Shown: positions 11,201 to 21,992 of the stretch, in pieces
Numbering within the stretch: the stretch's first letter is position 1
Layout: every line of letters begins with the position of its first letter
From: Theristus sp. LFF4_11
Lineage: Eukaryota; Nematoda; Chromadorea; Monhysterida; Xyalidae
DNA length: 64,000 bases
Direction: 5' to 3'
Assembly (NCBI GenBank): GCA_030248135.1
Contig: JASANC010004997.1
Span: 116,256 to 180,255, forward strand
Translations under genes and position numbers: made by a program
The notes under the pieces: generated by a model
Seen by the model: only the letters and a program-made list of their open reading frames with translations
Told to the model about the DNA's origin: nothing
The model's database searches: none

Positions 11201-14200
11201 CGAGACACGTCTCGCGGCAACCCTGGTAAAAGAAGTCCTCTCTGTAGGTTTCGTCGAGGTCGGCGGCTACGGTTCACTGATGGACCAGTACTTCACGAAG
11301 ACACCGTACGTGAATCACACGGAAGTCGAGGACTCGCAGTGCATCCGGGCGTCGCTGCCACGCCCAGACGCGCTCAGTCTGCTGCGGTCGGTCGACGCCG
11401 ACCTGCCGTGGACGGGCATGACGTTCGGGCTGACGATCAGTGCCGTCTGGTACTGGTGCTCGGATCAGGTCGGTTTTTCTGTCATCGGGTGCGGGTTGTT
11501 CGCATCTAGCGCCCTCGTGGTGGCCTGGTGGTAGTGCGTTAGACTGCAGTCTGTGCGCTAGGGGGATCTAGCCCGGCCGAGGGCTGTATAGGCACTTAAT
11601 GACTGGGAACACTCGATGGGCGCCCTACTCGACGGCGTTTTGTACGCTTTTAGCCCTGACTAAAAACAAATCGCCTAAATTCCCCATCAGTTTCTTTTTA
11701 TTCAGGTGATCGTGCAACGTGCGCTGGCTGCCAAGAACTATTCGCACGCCAAAGGCGGCTGCGTGTTCGCGGCGTGGCTGAAGTTTCTGCCGTTGTTTCT
11801 GCTGATCTTTCCGGGCATGATTGCCAGAGTGCTGTTCACAGGTCGGTTGAACGGTTTGCTCTGGTGGTGAAATCAAACAATTCACACTCATGATTCGCTG
11901 ATTGGTTGAATCACGTTTTCTTGTGTGATCAATCTGCTTAGTTGTCGTGTCGGTATTTGCAAGAATCAGACGGCTATTTTGCAAGCAATTGAAATGATCT
12001 TGATTCAAAAAGGTTCAAAAAAGGTAACGGTTGAGTGGGTGGTCTGTGAATCTTTCACGAAGTTTTCGTCCACCTGTCCATTTTCAGACGAAGTCGTGTG
12101 CTACAGTCCGCAGCAGTGCATGGAGCTTTGTGGCCAGGAGACGGGATGCAGCAATGGTGCTTATCCGCTGTTGGTTGTACGTTTGATGCCCGTCGGTAAG
12201 AGCTTTGAAAATTAACTTTTCTAAGCACAATGGTTTTTCCAGAGCTTCTTCGAAATTACAGGACTTTCCGGCGAAGGACACTCGAAATATCAGAGAACTC
12301 TATCTAGAAAAAGTCTCAAACGTCTTTAAACAACTTTACTTTTCGAAATCCAAATCAGATTCAGCCATTTCCACCCATTCACAGTTTCGGCGTCTACAAT
12401 CCATCGAAATACATTTGCAGGTCTGAAAGGCGTCATGTTGGCGTGCATGCTTTCGGCGCTGATGTCCTCATTGACGTCAATCTTCAACAGCAGCAGCACG
12501 CTATTCACGATGGACATTTGGCCGCTGATTAATCGCAAAGCGTCCGAAGCGGAATTGTTGATTGTGGGACGGTTGGTTGCTGATTGTTTGCTTTGCCTTT
12601 TTGCTGATTGACTGACTGATTGATTTATCGATTGATAAAAGTTCACTTGAAACAACGTTCAACACTGACTGTTCTCACCGATTACTGTTTGTCTGTAAAT
12701 TTTGCATAGAACGCACGCATGTATGTGAGCAACTAACCAGTTCAGCTACTTAGTTATAATTTGCACATCGACTGTGGTTGTCTTTCAAAATGAATTTCCC
12801 AGGCTCTTTTTTTGTAAGTTTTCTCAGTGAAGTTTAAAAATAAAGTCAAACAGAGCCAAACGGTCGTTTTCATCTAAAATCAGCTCTCATATTCGCAGGC
12901 TCTTCGTCATTGTGCTCGTTGTGATATCGATCATCTGGATACCCGTCATCAAGTCATTCCCGAACTCTGAACTCTTCAATTACATCCAAGCGGTGACCAG
13001 TTACTTGGCTCCGCCCGTTTGCGCCGTCTATGTGCTGGCGATATTTGTGCCACGCGTTAATGAGCCGGTGTGTTCGCTTGCTACAGCCGAACTCTAAATT
13101 ATAGGGAATCAGCTGATTGGCTGCGATTACGGTATGCATGCTTTCTGTACACACCAAACTCCGCACCTACGGAAAGCTGCACAGAAAGAATGCATACCGT
13201 AAGCCCAACCTATCAGCTGATTCCCTATAATTTTAGAGTTCGACTGTATGCCTGCCTGTGTTTGCGCAACGTTACTGCGTTTACAGAGTGCCCTACTGTT
13301 TTTGTAGCAGCGTGCGCTGATTCGCTGTTTTCGGCCAATCAGTGAGTCGCATGTGAATGTCAGCGGACTATCTTAAAACCTGACAACTGAAGTTTTTTCT
13401 CTCAAATGTTCCAGGGTGCATTTTGGGGCCTGATGGTCGGCTTGGCCGTTGGACTGTTTCGTTTCATACTCGAGGTCGCTTATGGGGCGCCGCTGTGCAC
13501 GGAGCCGGATTTGAGGCCAAAACTGTTGACACAGGTGAATCGGTAAATTAGCGCAAGTTGATTGAGAAGCGAGACTGTGACAAGTGGACATTGCATCGGC
13601 TGAAGGTTGATTGTTACCGTATGTGATAGTCGTCTGTCATGTCTCGTTACTGCACACAAATCAACATTTAGAAATTCATTAAAGCGCCATTCATGGAGGT
13701 TGAAGCGCGCTGAAGCGCGCTGACGCGCTTCACTTTGCTACACATTCACGAAGCAAAAAAACAGCGCGCTTCAGTTTTGGAGCACATGCGCATTCACGGA
13801 CGCGCGCGCTGAAGCGCGCTGACCAGCTTCATCGTGAATGAAGAAATGAAGCTGCGTCAGCCGCTGCGGCGCTTCAGACCTTTTGCTCGTTCATGACAGC
13901 GCGCGCTGACGAGCTTCATCATGAATGAAGAAATGAAGCTGCGTCAGCCGCTGCGGCTTTTGATGTCCGGACCCCAAATGCCGCAGCGGCTCGTCTGAAA
14001 AATGAAACGTATTTGCAGTCTTGAGTTGCTCAATGCAAATTCGACATTCTTTAATTGTACCGTATTACCCCCATTAAACCCCCCACCATTAATCCCCCCC
14101 TCACCAATAAACCCCCACCCCCACGACAAGTTTCTGAATAATCCCCCCCCACAAATAATTTCCCATGGGGGATTATTGGAAACCTGTTTGAAGCACATAC

Positions 14201-15535
14201 CCAGCGAATTCAGTGGCTGGTTGCAGTGAAAATGATGAAATTGTGCTACCAAAGGCCCCAAATGGATGAGTTAATGGTAATTTCATTACAAAAGGCTGTT
14301 ACAAAAAGAAATCTCTGTGAAAAGTAGAAGTTTCTGCAACTTTCTTGCCTGCCATTCAAGGTATTTTTGCCATTTTTCAATAAACCCCTACCCCTACCCC
14401 CCACCAATAAACCCCCACCCCTAAAAGTCGCTGACGTATTAATCCCCCATGGGGGTTTATTGGGGGTAATACGGTATTTGTGTCAGGTGCATTTTCTTCA
14501 CTTTGGCATTCTTCTGTTCGTCATTGTCGCCATCACCACGCTGGTGGTCAGCTACATCACACCAGAGATCGAGAAGCAACATGTGAGTCCATGCTTGTCA
14601 ATTCCTCAATTTAAAAAAAGCATATAGCAGCGAAATTTTCGACACTCATAATTTCGCGTTTCGAAATTCACATTCTAATCTAGAATTTACAACAATTTCA
14701 GCTTAGTTTTGCCAAGTTTCAGCAACAGTTGTTGTTGTTGTTGGGATTTTAAGGCGATGTTTTTAGCTAGGGCCAACCCAGAGAAGCGTACAGAACGCCA
14801 TTGAGTAGGGCGCCCATCGAGTTTTCTCTGTCATTAAGTGCCTACATACCCCTCGGCGGGGCTCGATCCCCCGAGCGTACAGACTGTATGTACAGTCTAA
14901 CGCACTACCACCAAGCCACGAGGATGACAAGAAACATCCATTCTTGATGTTTGTACAGTTACATCGACTGACGTTTTGGTCTCGCCACGACGAGGAGCAT
15001 CCGGTGCAGATTCGTATCGCCAAGAACTACGCCAACGATCGAGTGTACGTGGTTGAACACGACAGACACGGACAGCCAGGTTGGCGCTGTTGAATGTGCC
15101 TCTGATTGGAGGTGTTCTTAATGCAGTCGAAGGCTAAATTATAGGGAATCAGCAGATTGGTTGGTGATCATGTGATGCATGCTTTCTTTATGCAGAAATT
15201 GCTGTGGGGGCGGATCAGTCATCCAATAATCAGCAAACCGGCACTCTGTGATCCGTTTTTTCCAATCACCCCTCCATTTCACAGATGCCGCAGCTGCGAT
15301 CGCACCCGACAAAGCGAAAGCGCCGCCCAAGTCGAAATGGCTGAAATGGCTGGAATTGGCGTTGTGCATGAGCGAGAAACAGCAAACGGGACCGCAACCG
15401 ACTGCCGCGGAGCAAGAGGCGGAGCAACAGCGGCACTTCTCCTTGTACGAACAGCCGAAATGGTACTGGTTCTGGAACGTCAACGCGTGCCTCGTCGCCG
15501 CCGTTTGCGTCTGGTTCTATGTGTTCTATTTATAG
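8291..15535 (+). CDS. SLC5/SGLT-family sodium-solute cotransporter, copy 2 (complete)
   Basis: Complete 663-aa model, matching the usual 660-670 aa of SGLT1-like proteins. Exons: 8291-8380, 8691-8762, 8851-8955, 9944-10003, 10151-10255, 10467-10572, 10702-10782, 11248-11468, 11706-11841, 12088-12195, 12421-12571, 12899-13067, 13415-13534, 14487-14582, 14959-15079, 15285-15535. Human SGLT1 sugar-site residues align with a constant offset of 15: N63 and H68 in [17 protein letters not shown]87 in GFELN, Y275/W276 in VWYWC and Q442 in [12 protein letters not shown]. The TM8/Na2-site motif [19 protein letters not shown] is present. Human D454 is replaced by N439. The start ATG has a good context and the C-terminal helix ends at the stop. 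Exon phases match copy 1. Introns hold many MITEs and SINEs. A sugar transporter is likely by site conservation, but the substrate is unproven. Confidence 0.96.
8505..8612 (+). repeat. Fragment of the P5 MITE family (one end)
   Basis: The run taacccaattttgaattcccgcg...gaaccgggaccaaaatgaaagataata matches the right half of the element at 9018-9206. The left half is missing. It lies in the first intron of SGLT copy 2. Confidence 0.6.
9018..9206 (+). mobile_element. P5-family TIR MITE
   Basis: It starts tgttctgcgactgaatgc and ends with the diverged inverse gcgcatggaagtctcaagacc. The interior ccaattttgaattcccgcg is shared with the copies at 8505 and 17593. It lies in an SGLT copy 2 intron. Confidence 0.7.
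9335..9803 (+). mobile_element. C-rich TIR MITE (family P6), copy A, TA target duplication
   Basis: Ends are ccgtattacctctattaaac and the inverse gtttattagaggtaatacgg, bounded by TA at 9333-9334 and 9804-9805. Subterminal blocks are runs of C separated by AAAATAA or similar. The interior (ggaaacctgtttgaaacacatacccag onward) is shared with copy B at 14060-14474. There is no transposase frame. Confidence 0.88.
11519..11690 (+). mobile_element. tRNA-derived SINE (family S1), full-length
   Basis: The head ggcctggtggtagtgcgtta resembles an A box and gggggatctagccc sits at the B-box position. The shared body follows (tgtataggcacttaatgact, gatgggcgccctactcgacg, agccctgactaaaaac). It lies in the SGLT copy 2 intron between 11468 and 11706, in the sense orientation. 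Confidence 0.88.
13084..13247. mobile_element. TA-flanked palindromic MITE (family P1), full length
   Basis: Flanked by TA. The left arm cagccgaactctaaattata and the right arm tataattttagagttcgactg are inverted, as are the inner blocks gggaatcagctgattgg and ggtatgcatgctttctgt. Length 164 bp. It lies in an SGLT copy 2 intron, starting 16 bp after the donor at 13068. Confidence 0.92.
13678..13990. repeat. GCGC-rich element (family P3) with 87-bp tandem duplication
   Basis: Starts aaagcgccattcatggaggt, followed by repeated gaagcgcgctg units. The block gacNagcttcatcNtgaatg plus aagaaatgaagctgcgtcag occurs at 13821 and again at 13908 (period 87). A related element is at 53027-53196. It lies in an SGLT copy 2 intron. 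Confidence 0.7.
14060..14474 (+). mobile_element. C-rich TIR MITE (family P6), copy B, 10 bp from a splice acceptor
   Basis: Ends are ccgtattacccccattaaac and the inverse gtttattgggggtaatacgg, bounded by TA at 14058-14059 and 14475-14476. The interior matches copy A over about 150 bp. The next exon of SGLT copy 2 begins at 14487, leaving only tttgtgtcag between the element and the exon. Confidence 0.9.
14725..14935 (-). mobile_element. tRNA-derived SINE (family S1), minus orientation
   Basis: The (GTT)n run at about 14729-14743 is the complement of the AAC tail. The S1 body follows and the tRNA-like head lies near 14840-14925 (ggggctcgatcccccgagcg, then accaccaagccacgag). It lies in an SGLT copy 2 intron just upstream of the exon at 14959. 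Confidence 0.88.
15125..15212 (+). repeat. Half copy of palindromic MITE P1
   Basis: Contains agtcgaaggctaaattatag, then ggaatcagcagattggttgg and gtgatgcatgctttct, but no closing inverted arm. It lies in the last intron of SGLT copy 2. Confidence 0.75.
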
Positions 15536-15546
15536 TTACTGTCGTT

Positions 15547-15740
15547 CGTTTTTTTTTGGTTCTACGACTCAATAATGCACGCGCCAGTTCTCCGTATGAA
15601 AACTGCGGAACTTTAAAAAAACAACAATTAACGACAGAGTCGATAAGCAATTTTTGGGAATTGCCGCGCGTCGAGCATGAAACCAAAATGTCCTGTCTTC
15701 CTTTGCAAACATGTTGAGTCGCAGGACCGAAAAAACAGAT
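15547..15740. mobile_element. P5-family TIR MITE
   Basis: The left end tttttttggttctacgactc and the right end gttgagtcgcaggaccgaaa are inverted. It begins only 12 bp after the SGLT copy 2 stop codon, so it probably forms part of the 3' UTR. Confidence 0.85.
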
Positions 15741-17592
15741 GATAGTCAGTCACACAAGCGTTGTTTGGTTTGCGATCCGCTGATTGGTCGCGTGTTTTAG
15801 TTAGGAATGCCAATTGGTAGGGCTTGCATTGTGCACGTGAGAAATCAGATTGATGTAAATACGGTATGCATGCAGTGTCTCGAAACGAAATTAACGTATT
15901 GGTAAAAGAATGATGAATGCTTGCGATGCCTCATGAATTTGAATGTGAACGTTTTCAAGCACCTACCACCCCGCAAAGTTACAGCGTGCACTTGCCGTGT
16001 TTGAAATGTTGACAATTGATGGGTTAATCTCAGGGTTTTTTTTTGACGCAAAATCGTGCGTCAATGACGAAAAATAATTTGGGCTGACGCAAAAAAATTC
16101 GGCCGTTTGCGTCAGCTGACGCAAACAAATTTCGAGGACGTCATAAAGCCATTTTTGGGTTATTTATGCACTGATTGAAAATTTTTCCGCGCCTTCGGCG
16201 CAGACCACGGACTTCTTATAATTTTGTCTGACAATGCATATCATGCAAATGTGATGGATGGCATGGTCAGCTGATTCATCGTTTGTTTTCAACATTGTTG
16301 TTCAGTGTTATGATGACGGTTCGATGTAACAACACAGTGGCGTATATTGTTGATTTGACCGTTTCTAGATTCACCTAGCTCTTATCCTGAGCTTGCTTCC
16401 AAGTTCCACCTAGCTGCAGCTTTTGATCGCTCCGTTCTGTTTCTAATCTGAACTGAACAGGTGTAGTCATAGACGCTCTACAGATCTTAAAATCAAGTCT
16501 AGAAATTGAAAAGCCATGACAAAAGCCTTTGCCCCGTAAAGCTTTGTTTCTGCGCAGCAGGGGTTGTCAAATGCCAAAATCGCCTTGTTGTTTGACCACA
16601 GGCGTAAAAAAACGCTACTTTTAGTGATGAATGACGCAAAAATATTGCTTTTTTATCGTTATTTGTTCGATTTAGACTGGTATCATATTGACGCAAGAAA
16701 ATTTGCTCTGACGCAAAATTTTTTGACCGTTTGCGTCAATTGACGCAAGAAAAATTTGACGAAAAAAAACCCTGGTTAATCTAGACATGTCACAAAATTG
16801 TTCCAAGTGTTTCTATCTGTTATGACTGTTGCTGTGTATTTTCTTTCTCGCTTCTGAAAAAGTTATGCGTTTCAAACTCTTCATCACCGTTTGTCTTGTT
16901 TTTCACATTTCTGAACATTGTTTTTCTGATTGTAACACTCGGCTTTTCATTTTTTTCGGACAGCTTGTGAGTTTACTTCGTGATTGAAAATTTACAATTT
17001 TTTTTGCAATTATGAAATCTTATATTTTTAAAAAGTTAGCAAAATTTAACGGTGTCAAAACGCTTATATAGATATTATACGTACGTATAATAAAACAATA
17101 TAAAACACAACAATAAAAATTAACAGACAAAACATAATATGATTTAGATAGTATAGCTCAACGTAATACATCCAAAAAAGAAATTCGTAAAAATTTGTGA
17201 GACCAAAGTTTGTCAAACAATCGAACGTTGTTTTGCATTGTGGCGTGATGTTGCATGCTGGAGAATACAACAAACAGCCAATCACCAAGGTAGATTTTTA
17301 AACTAAATCCACGATGGAATTGCACGTTCGGTTGTGCTAAACTGCAGTCGAACATGTAAATCATCGGTAATTCGCTGATTGGCTGCTTTTGAATTGGACT
17401 AACCGATTGGTTCAACCAGCTCGATGCAGCATGTTGAATTCCGATGCCAGAAATGCACAACACAAATTGCCCGTGATTTACAGTCTGACCATAAGAGTTT
17501 TACAAAAAAGTGTCTCAAAGAGCTCGAAAAGCCGTTCTCTTTAAGCACTAAATTTATCACAAAAATGGATCACCTGCACAAGAATAGTATCG
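15741..17592. other. Intergenic region, mostly transposon-derived
   Basis: Contains the hAT-like element at 16031-16774. The remainder is AT-rich, with no open frame of protein-like composition. The stretch 16975-17120 is very AT-rich. Confidence 0.6.
16031..16774. mobile_element. Non-autonomous hAT element with 8-bp target duplication
   Basis: The 744-bp element starts cagggttttttttgacgc and ends with the inverse gacgaaaaaaaaccctg. It is flanked by exact direct repeats gttaatct at 16023-16030 and 16775-16782. Eight-base duplications and CAGGG ends are hAT hallmarks. Subterminal gcgtcaNNtgacgcaa palindromes recur at both ends and may be transposase binding sites. No transposase frame is present. 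Confidence 0.92.
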
Positions 17593-17922
17593 TTTCTTTT
17601 GGTTTTGCGACTCAATACCTTTTGCAGACGTGAAAAAGAAATTCGCTTCACGCTTGCTTGACACGGCAATTCAAAATTGCCCAAGTGACTCTCTCGTATT
17701 GAACGGACACCACTTTACGCACCAATTTTGAATTACCGCGTTAAATATAAAATCGACTATATTTTTTGTTCGGCTGTGCAGCCCGGGCCTTGTCGCACTG
17801 ACGAGCCTTGGGGGCCGCGGTATACGCTTACCAAGCGAAACCGCGAGAAACAGTGCTTTCATTAGTTGTAATCTACTCATCTACGCGCGCGCGCATTGAA
17901 TAGTCGCAGAACTTCAAAAAAG
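17593..17922. mobile_element. P5-family TIR MITE, longer variant
   Basis: The left end cttttggttttgcgactcaa and the right end gcattgaatagtcgcagaac are inverted. The shared interior ccaattttgaattaccgcg is present, plus about 130 bp not seen in the shorter copies. It ends 14 bp from the IVD stop codon, so it probably forms the IVD 3' UTR. Confidence 0.75.
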
Positions 17923-17935
17923 ACATTACTCTCCA

Positions 17936-20900
17936 CTATCGACCCGGCTCCACGTGGTACTCCATGTTCAGGGCTCGACCAATCACCAATCGACGCACTT
18001 CACTAGTTCCCGCCCCGATTTCGTACAGTTTCGCGTCACGGAGGTATCGGCCAACTGGCGAATCGTTGATGTAACCTTGGCCACCTGAGAAATTCGAGAC
18101 GCTAAAAGTGTTCTGGAAAAACGAAGATCGTACAGATTGACTCCATTCGTGTGTGAGGTTACATCGCTTGTATGCCAGTGTGTTGGTGTACACGCACAAA
18201 CACACAGGCATACAAAATACACAGCACAAACTGGAAAGTGCAAAATAAACGAGCGGTTCGATCCACTGTGTTTTTGCGCCTGGTTCTGCGTTGTTTTATC
18301 ACGAATGTCGTTTTGATCGCAGTCCATCATGCGAGAGATTTATTAAAACAGAATGCCACCGTTCACACGCACTCACCCAACAACTGTATGGCATCCAACG
18401 CAACTTGCGTCGCCTTCTCTGCGCAATACAGAATCGTTCCGGCACAGTCCTGAACGTGAAAACAGTCGGTGACGTTTTGTGACATCAAATCAATAATAGT
18501 TGGATGTCAATGAACCCAGTTAGTTGGTTAGCCAGCGGAATTTCCGACAAAACACCACGGGTAAACGCGTGGCCTCTCTCGTGTTGGTGAGAGCGGTTGA
18601 CCCTTGATCCATATCTGATAGATACACTCTCCAGTCTACAGTCGAACTCTAAATTACAGGGAATCAGCTGATTGGTTGGTGATCGTGATGCGTACATTCT
18701 GTGCAAACCAATGTCCGTCGCTGCACAGCAATGCCTGCACAGAAAGCATGCACACCGTAATCACCAACCAATCAGCTAATTCCCTATAATTTAAGAGTTC
18801 GACTGTACGAACACCAAACCCACCGGCTGTTTGGGCGCCTCGTACCAACGTTTCCAGAACCGAATAATTCCGATAAAAACAACAACAACCAACACCGGCG
18901 CGGACTGACTTTATTGTTGACTTTGCCGGCGGTCAGTGAGCGCGCCACCGTGTACAGATACGAGCGACACGCGTTCGTCGTCGTGTACATGTCGGCCATC
19001 TTGCCCTGGATCAGCTGAAATCGGGGTGTACACGAAAATCTGTGTGCGTCCGTCTGGTCACTCGGTGGACTAGCTACGAACGAGCACATGGTGCCCGACA
19101 TGGAGTCGCAGTAAACTGTAAAAAAAGATATCGCCCACCTGAAAAGTGCCAATTTTTTGGCCGAACGCTTCTCGCTCGTGCACGTATCGAAACGCCTCGT
19201 CGAGGCACGCTTGCATGATGCTGCAACAACAACAACAACGAATCGTGCTTTGGAAATAGTTGAAATACACAAAGTTCGCTGTTTGCGCTTTCGCCAGGTG
19301 GACGCATACCGCGGTGCTGTTCGAAATGAAACTGTTGACGAAATACCAAGACCAACATAAAAAAAGAGACCGAAAAGCCCACAAAAAGTCAAAACCAAAC
19401 AAGCAAAATCTCAAATCAGCTGAGCAAAGCATGCAGTTACCCCACAGGCCCAGAAGCCAATATCAATCGTTCGATGTCGAGCCCGGACATCAGCACATAC
19501 ACGCCTTTGTTTTCAGCACCCAGCAGATTTTCCGCTGCAATGAAGAAAATGTTCAAGCCAAAAAAGTAGAAAAAAGGCCCAATACACAACTCAAAACTGA
19601 TTTTTGCTAACCGCCGCGTCAAAATGAACAACGCAGCCAATCAGCGTGCAGCAAAAATAAAGAAACCACCAGACAACCAACCAGGCACTTCGCAATTGTC
19701 AAAGATCAGCTCAGCAGTGCTCGATCCACGCATGCCAAGTTTGTCCATTTTTTGACCAGTACTGAAGCCAGGAAATGTCTAAAATTAATAAAAAAACATA
19801 AACAAGTTGTCTCCGCAAATTAAAAACACGTGGAATTGCTTTCAAATCTTGCATACGCTGATAGAACAATCAACGAATCATCGACTTCGATTCAAACGCA
19901 GCCAGTCGGCTGGAAGTGTTGCAGAATTCAAATTTAGATTTGCAAGAATTTATAGCTCTCCGTATTACCATGCTGTTTCGTGTTCACACAGTTTTATCGG
20001 ACTTCATGCACTAAGCAAACTGAATTGAAACCCACCTTTTCAACGATGAACGCACTGATTCCATGCCGTGCTGCCTGTGCGTCTGTTTTTGCGTACACAA
20101 TCAGAACGTCCGCATCCGAGCCGTTGGTGATCCAAAATTTCGTTCCATTCAAAATGTATCGATCGCCTGAAAAATCACAATAGGAATTAGTCTAACTAAC
20201 TCGCGGCGATGTCAGGAATTTGATCTGGCAAGTTGCAAGTCTAAACTGCCTGCATTTTGTTGCATAAAAAAGCAACTGTCTTGCAGTTCCCACTTTTACA
20301 GTCAAAACGAAAGGAACAGTGTTTCTAAAAAAAACACATCAACAACCGCCGCAACCTTTTCTGTCCGCTCGCAGCTGCATCGACACAACATCGGAGCCGG
20401 CGTTTGGTTCGGACATCGCGAGCGCACCGATATGTTCGCCGGAGCAGAGCTGCAATGAAACGACTGGAAACGCGTGACGTTTGACTGAGCGACCGAATCT
20501 GCGCAATTTTCGATGATCAAAAACAAACCAATTTCACCCAAAGCCCGAGTGACCTTCGGTAGGTATTTTCGCTTCTGACTGTCACTGGCGTATCGCACCA
20601 ACTGATTCACGCAGAGATTCGAGTGCGCTCCATAGCTGAGCGAGATTGCGGCGGACGCACGCGCCAGCTCCTCGCCAGCGATCACGTGATCAAAATAGGT
20701 CGCGGCGGTGCCGCCGTACTCGACTGGAGGGAAATAAAAACAGTGAAACAGAAGACTGTTTCTGAAACTTCGAAACAAATATTTAATTTAATTTTTTATT
20801 TAATTATACGCGCGCCGGTTCCGGAAACCCGAAGGTACCAAACTCCGGCGGAGACGGGCAATACTGCCCCGAGCCCAATTTTACCCTCGGCTCAGGAGGG

Positions 20901-21992
20901 AATAGACCATTAGATGTTCATTGGTCACTCTAATTTTCCACGAGTATGTCTTGTCCACAGCGAGGTTCGAACCCGGTACCTACAGAACTGTAGGCCGAAG
21001 TTCTACCGCTACGCTACGGACGCGACGCTACGCCACGGACGCGACACGTTCAAAAAATCACGGTTCAGTGGATTCGTTCGATATTGTTCGCAGATTTATT
21101 CATTTCCGCATAATTCTGTATTATTCGGAATCATTATTGAATTCCGAATTATTCAACATTTGCAAAATGTCGTGTGATGATTAGGTTGGGTTTATCTGTC
21201 GTTCGAAACCGATAATTCTGCAACAAACGCTTGGAATAACACCTCTTTTGGATGTGTCTTTCTTTTTGAAACAAGTTTGTTATTTTTCCTGTCTAGGCCA
21301 CAGAACCATGGCAGAATTATGTGGTGTACCATGGAGCAGAACCGCACAAACGTTCTGTGGTGTGGACGCACTTCGTGGTGTACCACATCACACGTGAGTT
21401 TCAACTGTGCAGTGGTAAATGAACCCTCCAAAACCACCAAACCTGGAGCTGTTATACCGAGCAAGCCAGCGTCTCCGAACTTTCTCCACAGTTCCTGAAG
21501 AAAAACTTCAAACCCTCGGTCAAGGTCGGAAAGTTTTCATTCGAAATCCATTCGGAAATTTGCTGTGTTCACCTCTGTTGTCCTACCTTCAGTCTTGGGC
21601 AAGAGTCGGTTTTGTCGATTTCATACGCGTATGGTGCCACCTCCTTCTGCGCCAAATCGAACACTGCTTTGCGTAACTGAAAGCTAATGAATTTTGACAG
21701 GTAGACCAAAAAAGCTCGGGTTCCAAAGCTGCGATCTGGAAATAACAGGTGCACTCAGTTTCAAGCACTGCCTCGAATTCAATTTCCAAACAAATCACGT
21801 TTTTTTTCAAACCTGTTTCTGTTCGTCCGTCAGAAAGAACAACTCATCATCAACGGGGTAATGTGACAAAGCTCGACAAGCAAAACGATTCTGATGCCCA
21901 GATCTCGCGGCATTATTAAGCAGCAACTGTCGAGCCGTGTTTCGACAAACAAAACTTTTGAAAAACGTCCGTTTTCGCAGAATTGACGTCAT
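17936..21992 (-). CDS. IVD: Isovaleryl-CoA dehydrogenase, mitochondrial
   Basis: FAD enzyme of leucine breakdown that oxidises isovaleryl-CoA to 3-methylcrotonyl-CoA in the mitochondrial matrix and passes electrons to ETF. Model 438 aa (human about 426). Exons: 21992-21813, 21676-21587, 21494-21443, 20723-20554, 20449-20356, 20166-20036, 19778-19682, 19534-19441, 19220-19139, 19014-18910, 18449-18377, 18084-17936. The N-terminus [20 protein letters not shown] is an Arg-rich presequence, followed by [17 protein letters not shown]. Signature stretches are [73 protein letters not shown] and [20 protein letters not shown]. The catalytic glutamate of the IVD subgroup is E293 in [10 protein letters not shown], which separates it from other acyl-CoA dehydrogenases. 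The donor of the exon at 18910 could be slightly earlier. Confidence 0.97.
18639..18805. mobile_element. TA-flanked palindromic MITE (family P1), 167 bp
   Basis: Flanked by TA at 18637-18638 and 18806-18807. Arms are cagtcgaactctaaattaca and its inverse tataatttaagagttcgactg, with ggaatcagctgattggttgg inverted inside. It lies in an IVD intron and is the clearest full-length member. Confidence 0.93.
20790..21045 (-). mobile_element. Second tRNA-derived SINE family (S2), single copy
   Basis: On the minus strand 21021-20953 reads as a tRNA-like unit: 7-bp acceptor pairing (GTCCGTA with TGTGGAC, two G-U pairs), A-box-like tagcgtagcggtagaac, a CCTAC/GTAGG anticodon stem and B box gggttcgaacc. About 150 bp of unrelated GC-rich body and an AT-rich tail near 20770-20812 follow. 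The first ~18 bp of the head are duplicated upstream (gcgtccgtNgcgtagcg twice). It lies in an IVD intron. It could be a solitary tRNA pseudogene, but the body and tail favour a SINE. Confidence 0.7.

Noticed and set aside
10856..11509. 217-codon plus-strand frame overlapping an SGLT copy 2 exon
   Set aside because: Its last part is the SGLT exon in a wrong frame and the first part is intron; the correct frame gives conserved SGLT sequence.
15157..15717. 186-codon plus-strand frame over the last SGLT copy 2 exon
   Set aside because: The true frame in the same exon encodes the conserved terminal helix and ends at 15535; this frame is a shadow.
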